Origin: Salinimicrobium sp049687495
Lineage (GTDB): Bacteria; Bacteroidota; Bacteroidia; Flavobacteriales; Flavobacteriaceae
Reading direction: 5' to 3'
NCBI GenBank assembly: GCA_049687495.1
Contig: JBAVJB010000068.1
Location: forward strand, 1-58,300
DNA: 58,300 bases
Part shown: positions 23,720 to 32,732 of the stretch, in pieces
Layout of the letters: each line of letters begins with the position of its first letter
Numbering within the stretch: position 1 is the stretch's first letter
Program-made: the position numbers and the translations under genes
The notes under the pieces: generated by a model
Told to the model about the DNA's origin: nothing
What the model saw: only the letters and a program-made list of their open reading frames with translations
Databases searched by the model: none

Positions 23720-24184
23720 TTAGTAGGTGTGCTTTTTTCCTTCAAGGGTGTTCCAGCTGTCTTTAAGCAGCTGCATAAAACTGAGGGCCAACACAAAAGA
23801 GGTGGCAAAACCCATTAAAGCGACGGTGAAGACGAGCAGGCCAAGATTCACAAACCAGTCAGAATCCCACATGGTCACCAATTCATTGGAAAAATCGGGA
23901 TTGAGCTCACTGGAATAGATTGCGAAAAATCCGGTAAAAATAACCGTGGCAATGATACCGGTGGAAAGACCGGCCACAAAACCCTTTTGGTACTTGAACT
24001 TGGCTCCTTTTTGCTTTCGGTATTTCTTAATGGCCAGGAACATTCCCACACCCGTGATCACAATATTAAAAACACTGTAGGCGGGATATTTGACCAAATC
24101 TAAAAGCGCCAATATAAGGAAGTACGCAATGAGTCCTACGGCTATAAAAATTCCATACATCAATGGTACCGATGATTTTTTCAT
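23720..24184 (-). CDS. DUF4199 family membrane protein
   Basis: A 154-residue protein with four predicted membrane helices: about residues 9-29, 36-50, 69-92 and 112-137 (for example VGLIAYFLILALLDLV and VFTVALMGFATSFVLALSF). The overall order of helices and a charged loop with KKYRKQKGAKFKYQKGF fit DUF4199, a Bacteroidota family of unknown function. It lies alone between the rplU promoter and the divergent M16 peptidases. Confidence 0.75.
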   Translation of the reverse strand: MKKSSVPLMYGIFIAVGLIAYFLILALLDLVKYPAYSVFNIVITGVGMFLAIKKYRKQKGAKFKYQKGFVAGLSTGIIATVIFTGFFAIYSSELNPDFSNELVTMWDSDWFVNLGLLVFTVALMGFATSFVLALSFMQLLKDSWNTLEGKKHTY

Positions 24185-24309
24185 GAGTCTGGTGTTTAGG
24201 CGTTTCTATAAATTTCCAAAAAATATTAGGAAATCAGCCTTAACAGCGTGTTAATTGTCAAAGCCGAAATCTTTGATCCTTAATATATTTCACTTTTTTG
24301 TAACATTTA

Positions 24310-24327
24310 GGTATCTTTCCATACCTA
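24310..24327 (+). promoter_or_regulatory. Inverted repeat upstream of the M16 peptidase pair
   Basis: AGGTATCTTTCCATACCT has six-base arms AGGTAT/ATACCT around a six-base spacer, 31 bp before the first M16 gene. It could be an operator or part of the leader. No regulator is adjacent, so its role is unassigned. Confidence 0.4.
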
Positions 24328-24357
24328 TTACAGTACCTTAATTAAAAAATCATACAA

Positions 24358-25683
24358 ATGACCAAGAGTTTCAGATTAACAGCCTGTGCTCTCCTGTTAA
24401 GCATTACCGGGATAGCACAAGAGGTTGAATTTACCCAGTATGAGCTGGATAATGGCCTTGACGTCATCCTGCACCAGGATAACTCGGCCCCTGTAGTCAC
24501 TACCTCGGTGATGTACCATGTTGGCGGAAAAGACCGCATTAACGGCAAAACAGGATTTGCCCACTTCTTTGAACACTTACTTTTTGAAGGAACAGAAAAC
24601 ATTCCTAAGGGGGACTGGTTCAAGATCGTTACTGCCAACGGAGGTTCGAACAACGCGAATACTTCTAATGACAGGACCTACTACTACGAGATCTTCCCTT
24701 CGAATAACCTTGAACTGGGTCTTTGGATGGAATCTGAAAGAATGATGCACCCTATCATCAAACAGGGCGGGGTAGACACTCAAAATGAAGTTGTAAAGGA
24801 AGAAAGAAGACTTAGAGTAGATAACAGTCCTTACGGCCATTTGGTTGATGAGGTTTCTGCAAATCTTTTCCAGAAGCACCCTTATAAAGATCCAAACATT
24901 GGCTACATGGAAGATCTTGATGCAAGTGAGCTTTCAGAATTCCAGCAGTTCTTCAAGGAGTACTACTCTCCTAACAATGCTACTCTTGTAGTTGCCGGTG
25001 ATATTAACATTGAAGACACCAAGAAAATGATAGCAGACTATTTTGGTCCTATTCCTGCCGGAAAAGAGGTGACCAGGAACTTCCCTAAAGAAGAGCCTAT
25101 CACGCAGGAGATCGAGGATACGGCCTATGACGCCAACATTCAAATCCCGGCTGTTGTTTTGGCCTACAGGACTCCTTCAATGAAAGACAGAGACGCTTAT
25201 GTTCTGGACATGATCTCTTCTATTCTTTCTGACGGAAAATCTTCAAGACTTTACAAGAAGCTGGTTGACCAGCAAAAACAAGCCCTGCAGGTAGGTGCTT
25301 TTAACCTTAGCCAGGAAGATTATGGAGAATACATCATCTACGGTATGCCTTTGGGAGAAACAGCTCTTGATACGCTTACTTCAGAAATCGATGAAGAGAT
25401 CCAGAAATTGAAGACAGACCTTATTAGCCAGAGAGAATTTGAAAAGCTTCAGAACAAGTTTGAGAATCGATTTGTGAACTCAAACAGCACAATTGCAGGA
25501 ATTGCAAACTCTCTTGCCACTTACCATACGCTTTACGGTGACACGAACCTCATCAATGACGAGATCGACATCTACCGAAGCATCACCCGTGAAGACATCA
25601 AACGCGTGGCAAACAAATACCTCAACAAGGATCAAAGGCTTGTATTGGATTACCTGCCAAAGAAAGAAGATTCTGAACAGTAA
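24358..25683 (+). CDS. M16 family zinc metallopeptidase, catalytic subunit
   Basis: A 441-residue pitrilysin-type peptidase with a signal peptide (residues 1-20, ending ITGIAQ). The inverted zinc motif is HFFEHLLFEGTEN (HxxEH near residues 69-73), with the distal Glu in a VVKEERRLRVDNSPYG stretch. SPNNATLVVAGDINIED belongs to the second half-domain. Such enzymes degrade peptides in the periplasm or on the outer membrane and usually pair with a second M16 chain without the motif. Exactly such a gene follows 12 bp downstream. Confidence 0.95.
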   Translation: MTKSFRLTACALLLSITGIAQEVEFTQYELDNGLDVILHQDNSAPVVTTSVMYHVGGKDRINGKTGFAHFFEHLLFEGTENIPKGDWFKIVTANGGSNNANTSNDRTYYYEIFPSNNLELGLWMESERMMHPIIKQGGVDTQNEVVKEERRLRVDNSPYGHLVDEVSANLFQKHPYKDPNIGYMEDLDASELSEFQQFFKEYYSPNNATLVVAGDINIEDTKKMIADYFGPIPAGKEVTRNFPKEEPITQEIEDTAYDANIQIPAVVLAYRTPSMKDRDAYVLDMISSILSDGKSSRLYKKLVDQQKQALQVGAFNLSQEDYGEYIIYGMPLGETALDTLTSEIDEEIQKLKTDLISQREFEKLQNKFENRFVNSNSTIAGIANSLATYHTLYGDTNLINDEIDIYRSITREDIKRVANKYLNKDQRLVLDYLPKKEDSEQ

Positions 25684-25695
25684 AAAATAAACGAA

Positions 25696-27759
25696 ATGAA
25701 GAATAAATTTATAGCATTAGCAGTCTTTTTCCTTTGTGCAACGGGAATTCAGGCTCAAATAGATCGCAGCCAAATGCCCGAACCGGGGCCAGCGCCGGAG
25801 ATCAACATTGGAAAACCCGAAACTTTTACCCTTAAGAACGGGCTTAAAGTTCTGGTTGTTGAGAACCATAAACTTCCACGCGTCAATATGACCCTAACCA
25901 TGGACAATCCTCCTCATGCCGAAGGTAACAAGGTAGGACTATCGAGCCTTATGGGTTCTATGTTAGGCGAGGGTACAAAAGACATCCCAAAAGACAAGTT
26001 CAATGAAGAGGTAGATTACCTTGGAGCAAATGTGAACTTCTTCTCTTCGGGAGCATCTGCAAACACTTTGTCAAAGTACTTTCCAAGGATTTTGGAACTT
26101 ATGTCTAAAGGAGCTCTAAATCCTAACTTTACGCAGGAAGAATTTGATAAGGAGCAACAAAGAACTGTCGAAGGAATCAAGTCTTCAGAAAAGAATGTTT
26201 CTGCAAATGCAGGAAAATTAAGCCGGGCGCTTAGCTACGGAATGAACCATCCTTATGGTGAATTTGCTACTGAAGAAACCGTTAGCGGGCTTACACTTCA
26301 GGATGTAAAAAACTATTACCAAAAGTACTTCGTACCGCAGAACGCTTACCTGGTAGTGGTTGGAGACGTAAAAACTTCCGAAGTTAAAGACCTTGTGAAA
26401 AAGTACTTTAGCGATTGGAAGAAGAAAGATCTGCCTGCCGTTAACATGCCTAAAGTTGACAATGTTGCGCAAACCCAGATCGACTTCATCGATTTCCCTA
26501 ACGCTGTACAAAGCGAGGTGCAGGTGACCAACACCATCAACCTTAAAAAAGCAGACGAAGATTATTTCCCTGCTTTGATCGCTAACAAGATCCTTGGCGG
26601 CGGTGGAGAAGCCCGTCTTTTCCTTAACTTGAGAGAAGATAAAGGCTACACTTACGGCGCCTATTCCAGTACTGGTGATGACAAATACATCGCGAGATTT
26701 GTGGCCAGCGCCAGCGTTAGAAACGCAGTTACCGACTCTGCCGTAATTGCTTTCCTTGATGAATTGCACAGGATACGCAACACAAAAGTTTCTAATGAGG
26801 AGCTAGCAAATGCCAAAGCAAAATACACGGGAGACTTCGTACTTGCACTGGAGCGTCCTTCTACCATCGCACAGTATGCTTTGAACATTGAAACAGACAA
26901 ACTTCCTCAGGATTTCTACCAGACTTACCTGAAAAAGATCAATGCTGTTACTGCGGAAGACATTCAGCGAGTAGCACAAAAGTACTTCCTTGTTGACAAA
27001 GCACGTATCGTGGTTGTAGGTAAAGGCAGCGAAGTAGCCGAAGACCTTGAGAAACTAACCTATAACGGGAAAAATATTCCTGTAAAGTATTTCGACAAAG
27101 ATGCAAATCCTGTTGAAAAACCGGAATTCAACAAGAAGGTAGCAGGCGACATGACTGCTCAAAAAGTGTTCGCTAAGTACATAGAGGCTATTGGCGGGAA
27201 AGATGCCGTAGAGAATGTAGAATCCCTTCTTTTTATTGCTGAAGGACAGGTTCAGGGAATGACCATGAACTTGAAAGCAATTGCTACCCGTGAGGGAATG
27301 TCTGCAAACATTGTCTCTGTAGGCGGTGCCGTAATGCAGAAGCAGGTTTTCAACGGTACCGAAGGATACACTATGGCCCGGGGACAGAAAATCCCATATA
27401 CCGAAGAACAAATAGCAGCCGCTAAAGCTGAATCTACTCCTTTCCCTGAACTAACCGCTGAAAATGCCACTTTAGAGGGGATAGAAAGCGTAAACGGTGA
27501 AGATGCTTATGCAGTTAAAATGGACGAAAGCACCTTTAATTACTACAGCACAGAAACAGGTTTAAAGGTTAAGCAGGTGAAGATCGCCGGCCAGGCTCCA
27601 CAAACCATGAGGATCCCTCTTACATACGGAGATTATTCTGAAGTAAAAGGAGTTATGATCCCTCACTCGATCCACCAGGAACTTCCTCAAATGACCATCG
27701 ACCTTAATGTTACCGATGTTAAGATCAACGAAGGCGTGAGTGACGAAGATTTTCAATAG
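25696..27759 (+). CDS. M16 family peptidase-like partner, zinc motif absent, extra C-terminal domain
   Basis: A 687-residue secreted protein (signal peptide ending TGIQAQ). Residues 45-470 have the M16 fold: FTLKNGLKVLVVENHKLPRV, then SLMGSMLGEGTKDIPKDKFN where the HxxEH motif should be, then NAYLVVVGDVKTSEV and LGGGGEARLFLNLREDKGY. The zinc motif is replaced, so this is a non-catalytic partner, as in other two-gene M16 systems. The last 200 residues (from about 485) form a separate beta-rich domain with YIEAIGGKDAVENVESLLFI, similar to lipoprotein-carrier or outer-membrane lipoprotein domains of Bacteroidota. Terminated by a strong hairpin. Confidence 0.92.
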   Translation: MKNKFIALAVFFLCATGIQAQIDRSQMPEPGPAPEINIGKPETFTLKNGLKVLVVENHKLPRVNMTLTMDNPPHAEGNKVGLSSLMGSMLGEGTKDIPKDKFNEEVDYLGANVNFFSSGASANTLSKYFPRILELMSKGALNPNFTQEEFDKEQQRTVEGIKSSEKNVSANAGKLSRALSYGMNHPYGEFATEETVSGLTLQDVKNYYQKYFVPQNAYLVVVGDVKTSEVKDLVKKYFSDWKKKDLPAVNMPKVDNVAQTQIDFIDFPNAVQSEVQVTNTINLKKADEDYFPALIANKILGGGGEARLFLNLREDKGYTYGAYSSTGDDKYIARFVASASVRNAVTDSAVIAFLDELHRIRNTKVSNEELANAKAKYTGDFVLALERPSTIAQYALNIETDKLPQDFYQTYLKKINAVTAEDIQRVAQKYFLVDKARIVVVGKGSEVAEDLEKLTYNGKNIPVKYFDKDANPVEKPEFNKKVAGDMTAQKVFAKYIEAIGGKDAVENVESLLFIAEGQVQGMTMNLKAIATREGMSANIVSVGGAVMQKQVFNGTEGYTMARGQKIPYTEEQIAAAKAESTPFPELTAENATLEGIESVNGEDAYAVKMDESTFNYYSTETGLKVKQVKIAGQAPQTMRIPLTYGDYSEVKGVMIPHSIHQELPQMTIDLNVTDVKINEGVSDEDFQ

Positions 27760-27778
27760 AGATCTTTCCTTCAAAATA

Positions 27779-27807
27779 AAAACCGGCTTAAGGGCCGGTT
27801 TTTTTAT
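27779..27807 (+). terminator. Intrinsic terminator of the M16 operon
   Basis: AACCGGC-TTAAGG-GCCGGTT followed by a run of seven T residues, 20 bp past the second M16 stop. Confidence 0.9.
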
Positions 27808-27811
27808 TTCG

Positions 27812-27828
27812 TAAAATGTCATTTTTGA
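27812..27828. repeat. One-mismatch dispersed palindrome in the M16-EamA spacer
   Basis: TAAAATGTCATTTTTG differs from the consensus by one base (T instead of A at the left end). It lies after the M16 terminator in the 376-bp spacer between convergent genes. That spacer also holds the terminator and a small ORF at 27917-28066; nothing else is evident. Confidence 0.6.
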
Positions 27829-27916
27829 CACCTGGCTTCTAGGCAGGACAATTCTCTGCTGCAGTTTTAAGAAAACCACAACAGTATTTCCTGGGCATTT
27901 TGACGCAGCAAGCCAG

Positions 27917-28066
27917 CTACAGAATTGCCAGCTCCGACTCCTTTTCTTCTACGGGGGATTTTGGTTGAGCCTGAAGCTCAGCTAGTTCGGCGGCTGCAAA
28001 TTGCCAGGCCACCAACAAAAAAAGGAAAACAAATAGCGTAAATCCGTAAAACATTCTCTTTTTCAT
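27917..28066 (-). CDS. Candidate 49-residue membrane peptide with in-frame TAG and Cys-rich continuation
   Basis: A small frame starting at ATG 28064-28066: basic MKKRMFYGF, a hydrophobic helix (FTLFVFLFLLVAWQFAAA) and a charged tail (AELQAQPKSPVEEKESELAIL) before TAG at 27917-27919. The frame then runs 25 more codons in phase to TAG at 27839-27841, encoding LACCVKMPRKYCCGFLKTAA and ENCPA, with five Cys residues. It is too short to be found by length-limited prediction. The hydrophobic helix supports a real membrane peptide, or a signal peptide for a secreted one. The continuation could be chance, readthrough, or a recently broken longer gene. No family recognised. Confidence 0.5.
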   Translation of the reverse strand: MKKRMFYGFTLFVFLFLLVAWQFAAAELAELQAQPKSPVEEKESELAIL

Positions 28067-28134
28067 GATACGCACAATTAGGGATTCGAATGGTTACGTG
28101 AAGTTAATAAAAAGTTAAAAACGCTCCAAAAAAA

Positions 28135-29019
28135 TTAACCTATTTTCCTTTTACGGTTCACGATCACCACTCCTAACAGGATAAGAAGGCCCGAAAACAG
28201 CTGGAACAGCGTGAAATCTTCCCCATCTAAAATTCCCCATCCCAGGGCGACGATCGGGATCAAATAAGTCACCGAAGTTGAAAAAACCGGGTCTGATATC
28301 TGTATCAACTTGTTAAAAATGATCAGGGCGACTCCTGTTCCTATAACCCCGAGAATGCCAATGTATATTAAGGATAGCTGCACCTGTGGTGAAGAAATTA
28401 CTTCAGTTGAAAAAAATCCTGTTGAAAAAAGCACTGCCAGAGCCGGCACAGCGATGACCATAAAGTTGCCCGTGGTTATTGCCAGAGCGGGTATTCCGGA
28501 GAGATAGGTTTTGATCACGTTCGCATTTAATCCGTAGAAGAGCGAGGCAAGAATTACCAACAAAGAATACCAGTAATTTTGTTCTGGGTTAACAGCTGCA
28601 CCGCTTAAGATCAAGGCGGTGGTTCCCGCAAGCCCCACAATAACGCCTATGAACTTGTTGCGCACAAAGGCGGCTTTAAAAATGAAGACCCCCAACAGCA
28701 TCGAAAGCAAAGGGGTAGTAGAATTCAAAATGGAAACAATTGCGCTGTCGATCTCAGTCTCGGCAAAAGAGAAGAGATATGCAGGAAAGAAGGTTCCGAA
28801 GAAACCTGAGAAAGCGATCCACTTCCACTGTTTGCCTTTGATCTTTTTAAGGCTTTTCAAGCCTACGATCAACAGGAACATTGCAGCAAATACGATCCTT
28901 AGAGAACCTACCTGCAGGGCACTTAGCCCCACCAGGCCTTTCTTAATAAGAATAAAAGAACTCCCCCACACCAGGGCCAGCAGGCAGAGATAGATCCACT
29001 TCAGATTTTTTATAGGCAT
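28135..29019 (-). CDS. EamA/DMT family transporter
   Basis: A 294-residue inner-membrane protein with ten predicted helices in two EamA repeats. The N-terminal WIYLCLLALVWGSSFILIKK and the mid-protein SILNSTTPLLSMLLGVFIFK and GVIVGLAGTTALILSG are typical of the drug/metabolite transporter superfamily (RhaT/EamA branch). It probably exports metabolites, but substrate is unknown. It ends in a basic tail RKRKIG. No partner gene is in the immediate context, and gldD lies 53 bp upstream on the same strand. Confidence 0.9.
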   Translation of the reverse strand: MPIKNLKWIYLCLLALVWGSSFILIKKGLVGLSALQVGSLRIVFAAMFLLIVGLKSLKKIKGKQWKWIAFSGFFGTFFPAYLFSFAETEIDSAIVSILNSTTPLLSMLLGVFIFKAAFVRNKFIGVIVGLAGTTALILSGAAVNPEQNYWYSLLVILASLFYGLNANVIKTYLSGIPALAITTGNFMVIAVPALAVLFSTGFFSTEVISSPQVQLSLIYIGILGVIGTGVALIIFNKLIQISDPVFSTSVTYLIPIVALGWGILDGEDFTLFQLFSGLLILLGVVIVNRKRKIG

Positions 29020-29072
29020 TTAATCAAATTTGGCCGCAAAAATCGAAATTTCCCGCAAGTTTACCGTGTGTT

Positions 29073-29642
29073 TTACTTTTTATCTTTCCAGCGCACCGTC
29101 TCCATCAGGTGCCGGATGTCCTTTTTAAGATAGGCTGCAGCCGGAAGAATGGAATCAAAATTGGGTTGAGCGTTAAAATAGACCGAACCGGTGAGAAAAT
29201 GATCGGTACTGTCAGTCAAATAGAACTGTGCCTGTGAAGCAGCGTTCCCTTCAATTTCGTAAAACATTCCGTAGGTCTTATGATAAGGGTTGGTGTAAAT
29301 GTCACCCTCTATAGCATCGGCTTTAATAGTGTGCTGCAAAGGCAGTTTTTGAGCATCGGTGAGCAGAGAATCCAGGTTGTTATGAACCGGCTGGTAGGTT
29401 ATGAAGATCGTCCCATTCTGCAGTTCATACTCCAGGTTGAGCCAACAGTCCTGCACTCCCGGAGGATGTTTGGCAACCGCACGGGTATTTTTTTCGAAAG
29501 TATAAGGACAATCCCGCCCCAGCTGCTCATATTCTGCCGCGGGATATTCCAACGAAAGATATGCTTTTGGTTTAGGCTGTGTTTCCTCCCCGCAGGAGGT
29601 GAGCAGCAGCATGAAAAACATCAAAAAAATCCCATTTTTCAT
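29073..29642 (-). CDS. gldD: Gliding motility lipoprotein GldD
   Basis: A 189-residue lipoprotein: signal segment IFLMFFMLLLTSC, lipobox Cys near 17, then EETQPKPKAYLSLEYPAAEY with the family's LEYP motif, RDCPYTFEKNTRA and YLTDSTDHFLTGSVYFNAQP. GldD is needed for gliding motility and type IX secretion in Flavobacterium johnsoniae. It is placed directly after gldE (4-bp overlap), the usual flavobacterial order ssb-gldE-gldD. Its presence suggests, but does not prove, that this organism glides or secretes through the type IX system. Confidence 0.95.
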   Translation of the reverse strand: MKNGIFLMFFMLLLTSCGEETQPKPKAYLSLEYPAAEYEQLGRDCPYTFEKNTRAVAKHPPGVQDCWLNLEYELQNGTIFITYQPVHNNLDSLLTDAQKLPLQHTIKADAIEGDIYTNPYHKTYGMFYEIEGNAASQAQFYLTDSTDHFLTGSVYFNAQPNFDSILPAAAYLKKDIRHLMETVRWKDKK

Positions 29643-30964
29643 ACCCCTACAATGCTTAGTTTTATCTGCTTGATCCTTTTATGGTCAATGACTTCCACCT
29701 TAAAACTGTAGCGATCAAAAAGGATCACATCTCCCTTTTTTGGAAAACTACCCGAGATTTCCAACAGGAAGCCTGCCAAGGTTTCGGCCTCGCCTTTGTT
29801 CTCCTCGAACATGCCGGGATTTTCCAGTTTAATGACCCTGTAGACATCTTTTAATGGCGTTTTGCCTTCAAAAACGTAATTGTTTTCATCCAGTTTGGAG
29901 AACACGAGGTCTTCATCGTCAAATTCATCGCTGATGTCTCCCACAATTTCTTCGATAATATCTTCAAGAGAAATAAGCCCGCTCGTGCCGCCATATTCAT
30001 CTACCACGATGGCCAGGTGATTCTTCTTGTCTTTAAAATCGTTGAGCAGGTCGTCCAGTTTTTTGTTCTCCGGAACAAAGTAAGGTTCCCGCAAAAGGGT
30101 CTTCCAGTCGTAATCTATTTCCTCCAGGTAAGGCAGCAGGTCCTTTACATATAAGATGCCGGTTACATTGTCTATGCTGTCCCTGTACACAGGAATACGT
30201 GAATACCCGTTCTCGATGATCACCGGGATGATCTTCTCATAAGGATCTTCCTCATTAAGGGCAAAAATATCCATCCTTGGACGCATGACCTGCTTGGTAT
30301 CTGTATTTCCAAAGGAAACGATCCCCTTCAGGATCTTTTGTTCTTCCTTAGTTGTATCGTGCTGACTTGTCAACTCCAGCGCCTGTGACAGCTGGTCAAC
30401 ACTTAAGCCGGCTTTTTGATTCCCCAGGCGTTCATGAATGAACAGCGTCATATGCCTCATAGGCACACTCAATGGAGAGAACACGCGGTCAAGCACGTTA
30501 AGAGGATAGGCCATAAAATGCGAAAAAAAGATCTTGTTTCGGCTGGCATACACCTTTGGCAGGATCTCCCCGAAAAGCAAAATAAGAAAGGTCACCACCA
30601 CGACTTCCAGAAAGAATTGCAGGTCTATTCCCCAGAGAATGGTGTTGATACCGGCAAATATGCGGTCGGTAAGGCTGTCAAAAAGCAGGATGATCGCGAT
30701 GTTGATCATATTATTGGCAACCAGAATGGTAGCCAGCAGCTTCTTGGGTTTGTCAAGAAGGTTGATCACGATCTGTTCCTTGACACTGCGCTTTGATTCT
30801 TCAGGATGAAAATCGGCCGGGGTGAGTGAGAACAAAGCCACTTCTGCTCCCGAGATAAGGGCCGAACCTATCAATAAAAGTCCTGCCGCAACTATTCCAA
30901 ACAGCAGCGAAAGATCTTCAGATGCAACAAAAAATAATGAAAAACTGGCAGGATCGGGATCCAA
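29639..30964 (-). CDS. gldE: Gliding motility-associated protein GldE (CNNM-CBS family)
   Basis: A 441-residue protein: N-terminal CNNM/DUF21 membrane domain with about four helices (residues 10-200), a pair of CBS motifs (about 215-345) and a CorC/HlyC domain (about 350-435). VMRPRMDIFALNEEDPYEKI and IVVDEYGGTSGLISLEDIIE are diagnostic. Relatives transport or sense Mg/Co ions; GldE supports GldD in gliding. The frame opens with TTG (30962-30964) and no ATG precedes the first helix, and homologous GldE sequences begin with the same MDPDP, so TTG is the likely start. It is 21 bp after ssb and overlaps gldD. Confidence 0.95.
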   Translation of the reverse strand: MDPDPASFSLFFVASEDLSLLFGIVAAGLLLIGSALISGAEVALFSLTPADFHPEESKRSVKEQIVINLLDKPKKLLATILVANNMINIAIILLFDSLTDRIFAGINTILWGIDLQFFLEVVVVTFLILLFGEILPKVYASRNKIFFSHFMAYPLNVLDRVFSPLSVPMRHMTLFIHERLGNQKAGLSVDQLSQALELTSQHDTTKEEQKILKGIVSFGNTDTKQVMRPRMDIFALNEEDPYEKIIPVIIENGYSRIPVYRDSIDNVTGILYVKDLLPYLEEIDYDWKTLLREPYFVPENKKLDDLLNDFKDKKNHLAIVVDEYGGTSGLISLEDIIEEIVGDISDEFDDEDLVFSKLDENNYVFEGKTPLKDVYRVIKLENPGMFEENKGEAETLAGFLLEISGSFPKKGDVILFDRYSFKVEVIDHKRIKQIKLSIVGV

Positions 30965-30985
30965 ATGTTTAGTTTTTGATTAAAC

Positions 30986-31453
30986 TTAGAACGGTAGATC
31001 GTCCTCGTCCTCTTCGCCTATAGCAGGCGATTGATGAGTAGGTTTAGAGCTTTGTTGCTGCCCGGGTTGACGGTATTGTTGATTACCTCCCGAAGCTTCT
31101 CCAGATGCACCACCTTCTTTAGGTGTCAAAAATGTGAAATCTGTGCACTGTATCTCTGTAGAGTAGCGCTCATTTCCTTTTTCATCTGTCCATTTCCTGG
31201 TCTTGATCCTTCCTTCCACATAAACCTTATCTCCTTTTTTAAGGTACTTCTCACAGATCTCGGCAGCTTTATTTCTCACCACCACATTGTGCCACTCTGT
31301 ATTTTCTACGCGCTGGCCGGTGGTTTTATTGGTATAAACCTCGTTTGTAGCCAAAGGAAAACGACCTACAGATCCGCCGCCTTCGAAATAGTGCATTTTC
31401 ACATCATCTCCCGTATGGCCTATCAGCATTACCTTGTTTAAAGTTCCGGTCAT
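30986..31453 (-). CDS. ssb: Single-stranded DNA-binding protein SSB
   Basis: A 155-residue OB-fold protein: MTGTLNKVMLIGHTGDDVKM, TEWHNVVVRNKAAEICEKYL and KGDKVYVEGRIKTRKWTDE form the core domain, then a Gly/Gln-rich linker (QQYRQPGQQQSSKPTHQ) and the acidic tip EEDEDDLPF that recruits repair and replication proteins. It coats exposed single strands in replication and repair. It is followed by gldE and preceded by mutY, a conserved flavobacterial block. A second protein in this window (3976-4347) carries the same tip. Confidence 0.98.
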   Translation of the reverse strand: MTGTLNKVMLIGHTGDDVKMHYFEGGGSVGRFPLATNEVYTNKTTGQRVENTEWHNVVVRNKAAEICEKYLKKGDKVYVEGRIKTRKWTDEKGNERYSTEIQCTDFTFLTPKEGGASGEASGGNQQYRQPGQQQSSKPTHQSPAIGEEDEDDLPF

Positions 31454-31557
31454 TGTCTTTGTTTTATGTTTGAGATTCTAAAATAAGCAAAAAATGTTCT
31501 TTTAAGGTTTTTGAGGTTCAAATTTCTCTCTTCGGAAGTTTCTGGTTCCCAAAAATC

Positions 31558-32598
31558 TTAAAAATCAAAGGTATCAATAAAATTTCCGATTAAAACCGGC
31601 ACCGGATATTTATTTATTTCGGCGTAAGAAACCCCTTTTTGAGGCAGCTGTTCACAATCCACTATCCAGAACTTGGTGTAGATATGCTGATGGGTTAGTT
31701 TATGAACAATTGGCGACTCATTATATAGGACCACATCTTTGGCCGAAACAGAATAGTTCTGAAATTCTTCCTCTTCCAGGAGATTTTCTGCAGATACTTC
31801 GGCCGGGGTTTCCACAAGAGGAAATTCATACAGGCCTTCCCATATTCCTTTCCCGCGGCGTTGCTGCAATAGGGTCTTCTTCTCTTCGGAAAGCAAGACC
31901 AGATAGTTAAAATGCCTTTTTTTGATCTTCAGCTTCTTCAACTTTACCGGCAATTCGTGCACCCGGTTTTCCTTTAAGGCAACACATTTTTCAGAAAAGA
32001 TACAGGAAGAACAAAGCGGCTGCCTTGGCTTACACTGCTCAGATCCAAACTCAATGGTCGCCTGGTTAAAGGCTGCGGGATCTTCAAGGTCGATCAATTC
32101 CTGGGCAAGCGCCTTGAATTCCTTTATTCCTGCGGAAGTATTTGTGGGAGTATCAATTCCGAAGATGCGGGAGAGCATTCTAAAAACATTCCCATCAACG
32201 GCGGCCGCAGGTTCATCGTAGCAAGTTGAAGCAATGGCGCTGGCCGTGTAATCACCCACTCCTTTTAGTTTAAGCAGCTCCTTATAGTTATCAGGAAATT
32301 TTCCGTTTCGTTCAAAAGCAATATGTCGGGCAGTGTGGTGCAGGTTTCTGGCGCGGGAATAGTATCCCAGTCCCTGCCATAATTTTAGCACCTCTTCTTC
32401 TGAAGCATTTGCGAGGGAAAACACATCGGGAAAGGTCTCTAAAAATTTGAAATAGTAAGGTTTTCCCTGCTCGACCCTGGTTTGCTGAAGAATAATTTCA
32501 CTCAACCAGATCTGATATGGGTCTTTTGTCGCTCTCCACGGCAATTGCCGCTTATTTTCTAAATACCAAAATATCAGTCTCTTGCCAAAATTCATCAA
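31558..32598 (-). CDS. mutY: A/G-specific adenine DNA glycosylase MutY
   Basis: A 346-residue repair enzyme that removes adenine opposite 8-oxoguanine. The catalytic Glu lies in LQQTRVEQGKPYY, the helix-hairpin-helix in LKGVGDYTASAIAS with the Asp of AVDGNVFRML, and the 4Fe-4S cluster ligands follow the pattern C-x6-C-x2-C-x5-C in EQCKPRQPLCSSCIFSEKC. The C-terminal Nudix-like recognition domain (residues 225-346) is present. Length and order match MutY. Two tandem ATGs open the frame. It heads the mutY-ssb-gldE-gldD group and is divergent from HU. Confidence 0.97.
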   Translation of the reverse strand: MMNFGKRLIFWYLENKRQLPWRATKDPYQIWLSEIILQQTRVEQGKPYYFKFLETFPDVFSLANASEEEVLKLWQGLGYYSRARNLHHTARHIAFERNGKFPDNYKELLKLKGVGDYTASAIASTCYDEPAAAVDGNVFRMLSRIFGIDTPTNTSAGIKEFKALAQELIDLEDPAAFNQATIEFGSEQCKPRQPLCSSCIFSEKCVALKENRVHELPVKLKKLKIKKRHFNYLVLLSEEKKTLLQQRRGKGIWEGLYEFPLVETPAEVSAENLLEEEEFQNYSVSAKDVVLYNESPIVHKLTHQHIYTKFWIVDCEQLPQKGVSYAEINKYPVPVLIGNFIDTFDF

Positions 32599-32656
32599 AG
32601 CATTTTCTTTGGTGCAATGATAATTCTTTATTCTCTTACTATTTAATGGATTAGGA

Positions 32657-32688
32657 TTGAAAAGTTGCAGATATAATTCTTATATTTG
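32657..32688 (+). promoter_or_regulatory. HU gene promoter
   Basis: ATTGA near 32656-32660 followed at 20 bp by TATATTTG (32681-32688), close to TTTG-N19-TANNTTTG. Transcription would start near 32693, about 40 bases before the HU ATG. Confidence 0.7.
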
Positions 32689-32732
32689 CCCCTCGAAAAT
32701 TTACAAACCCCAATTTAATAAATTATACGACA

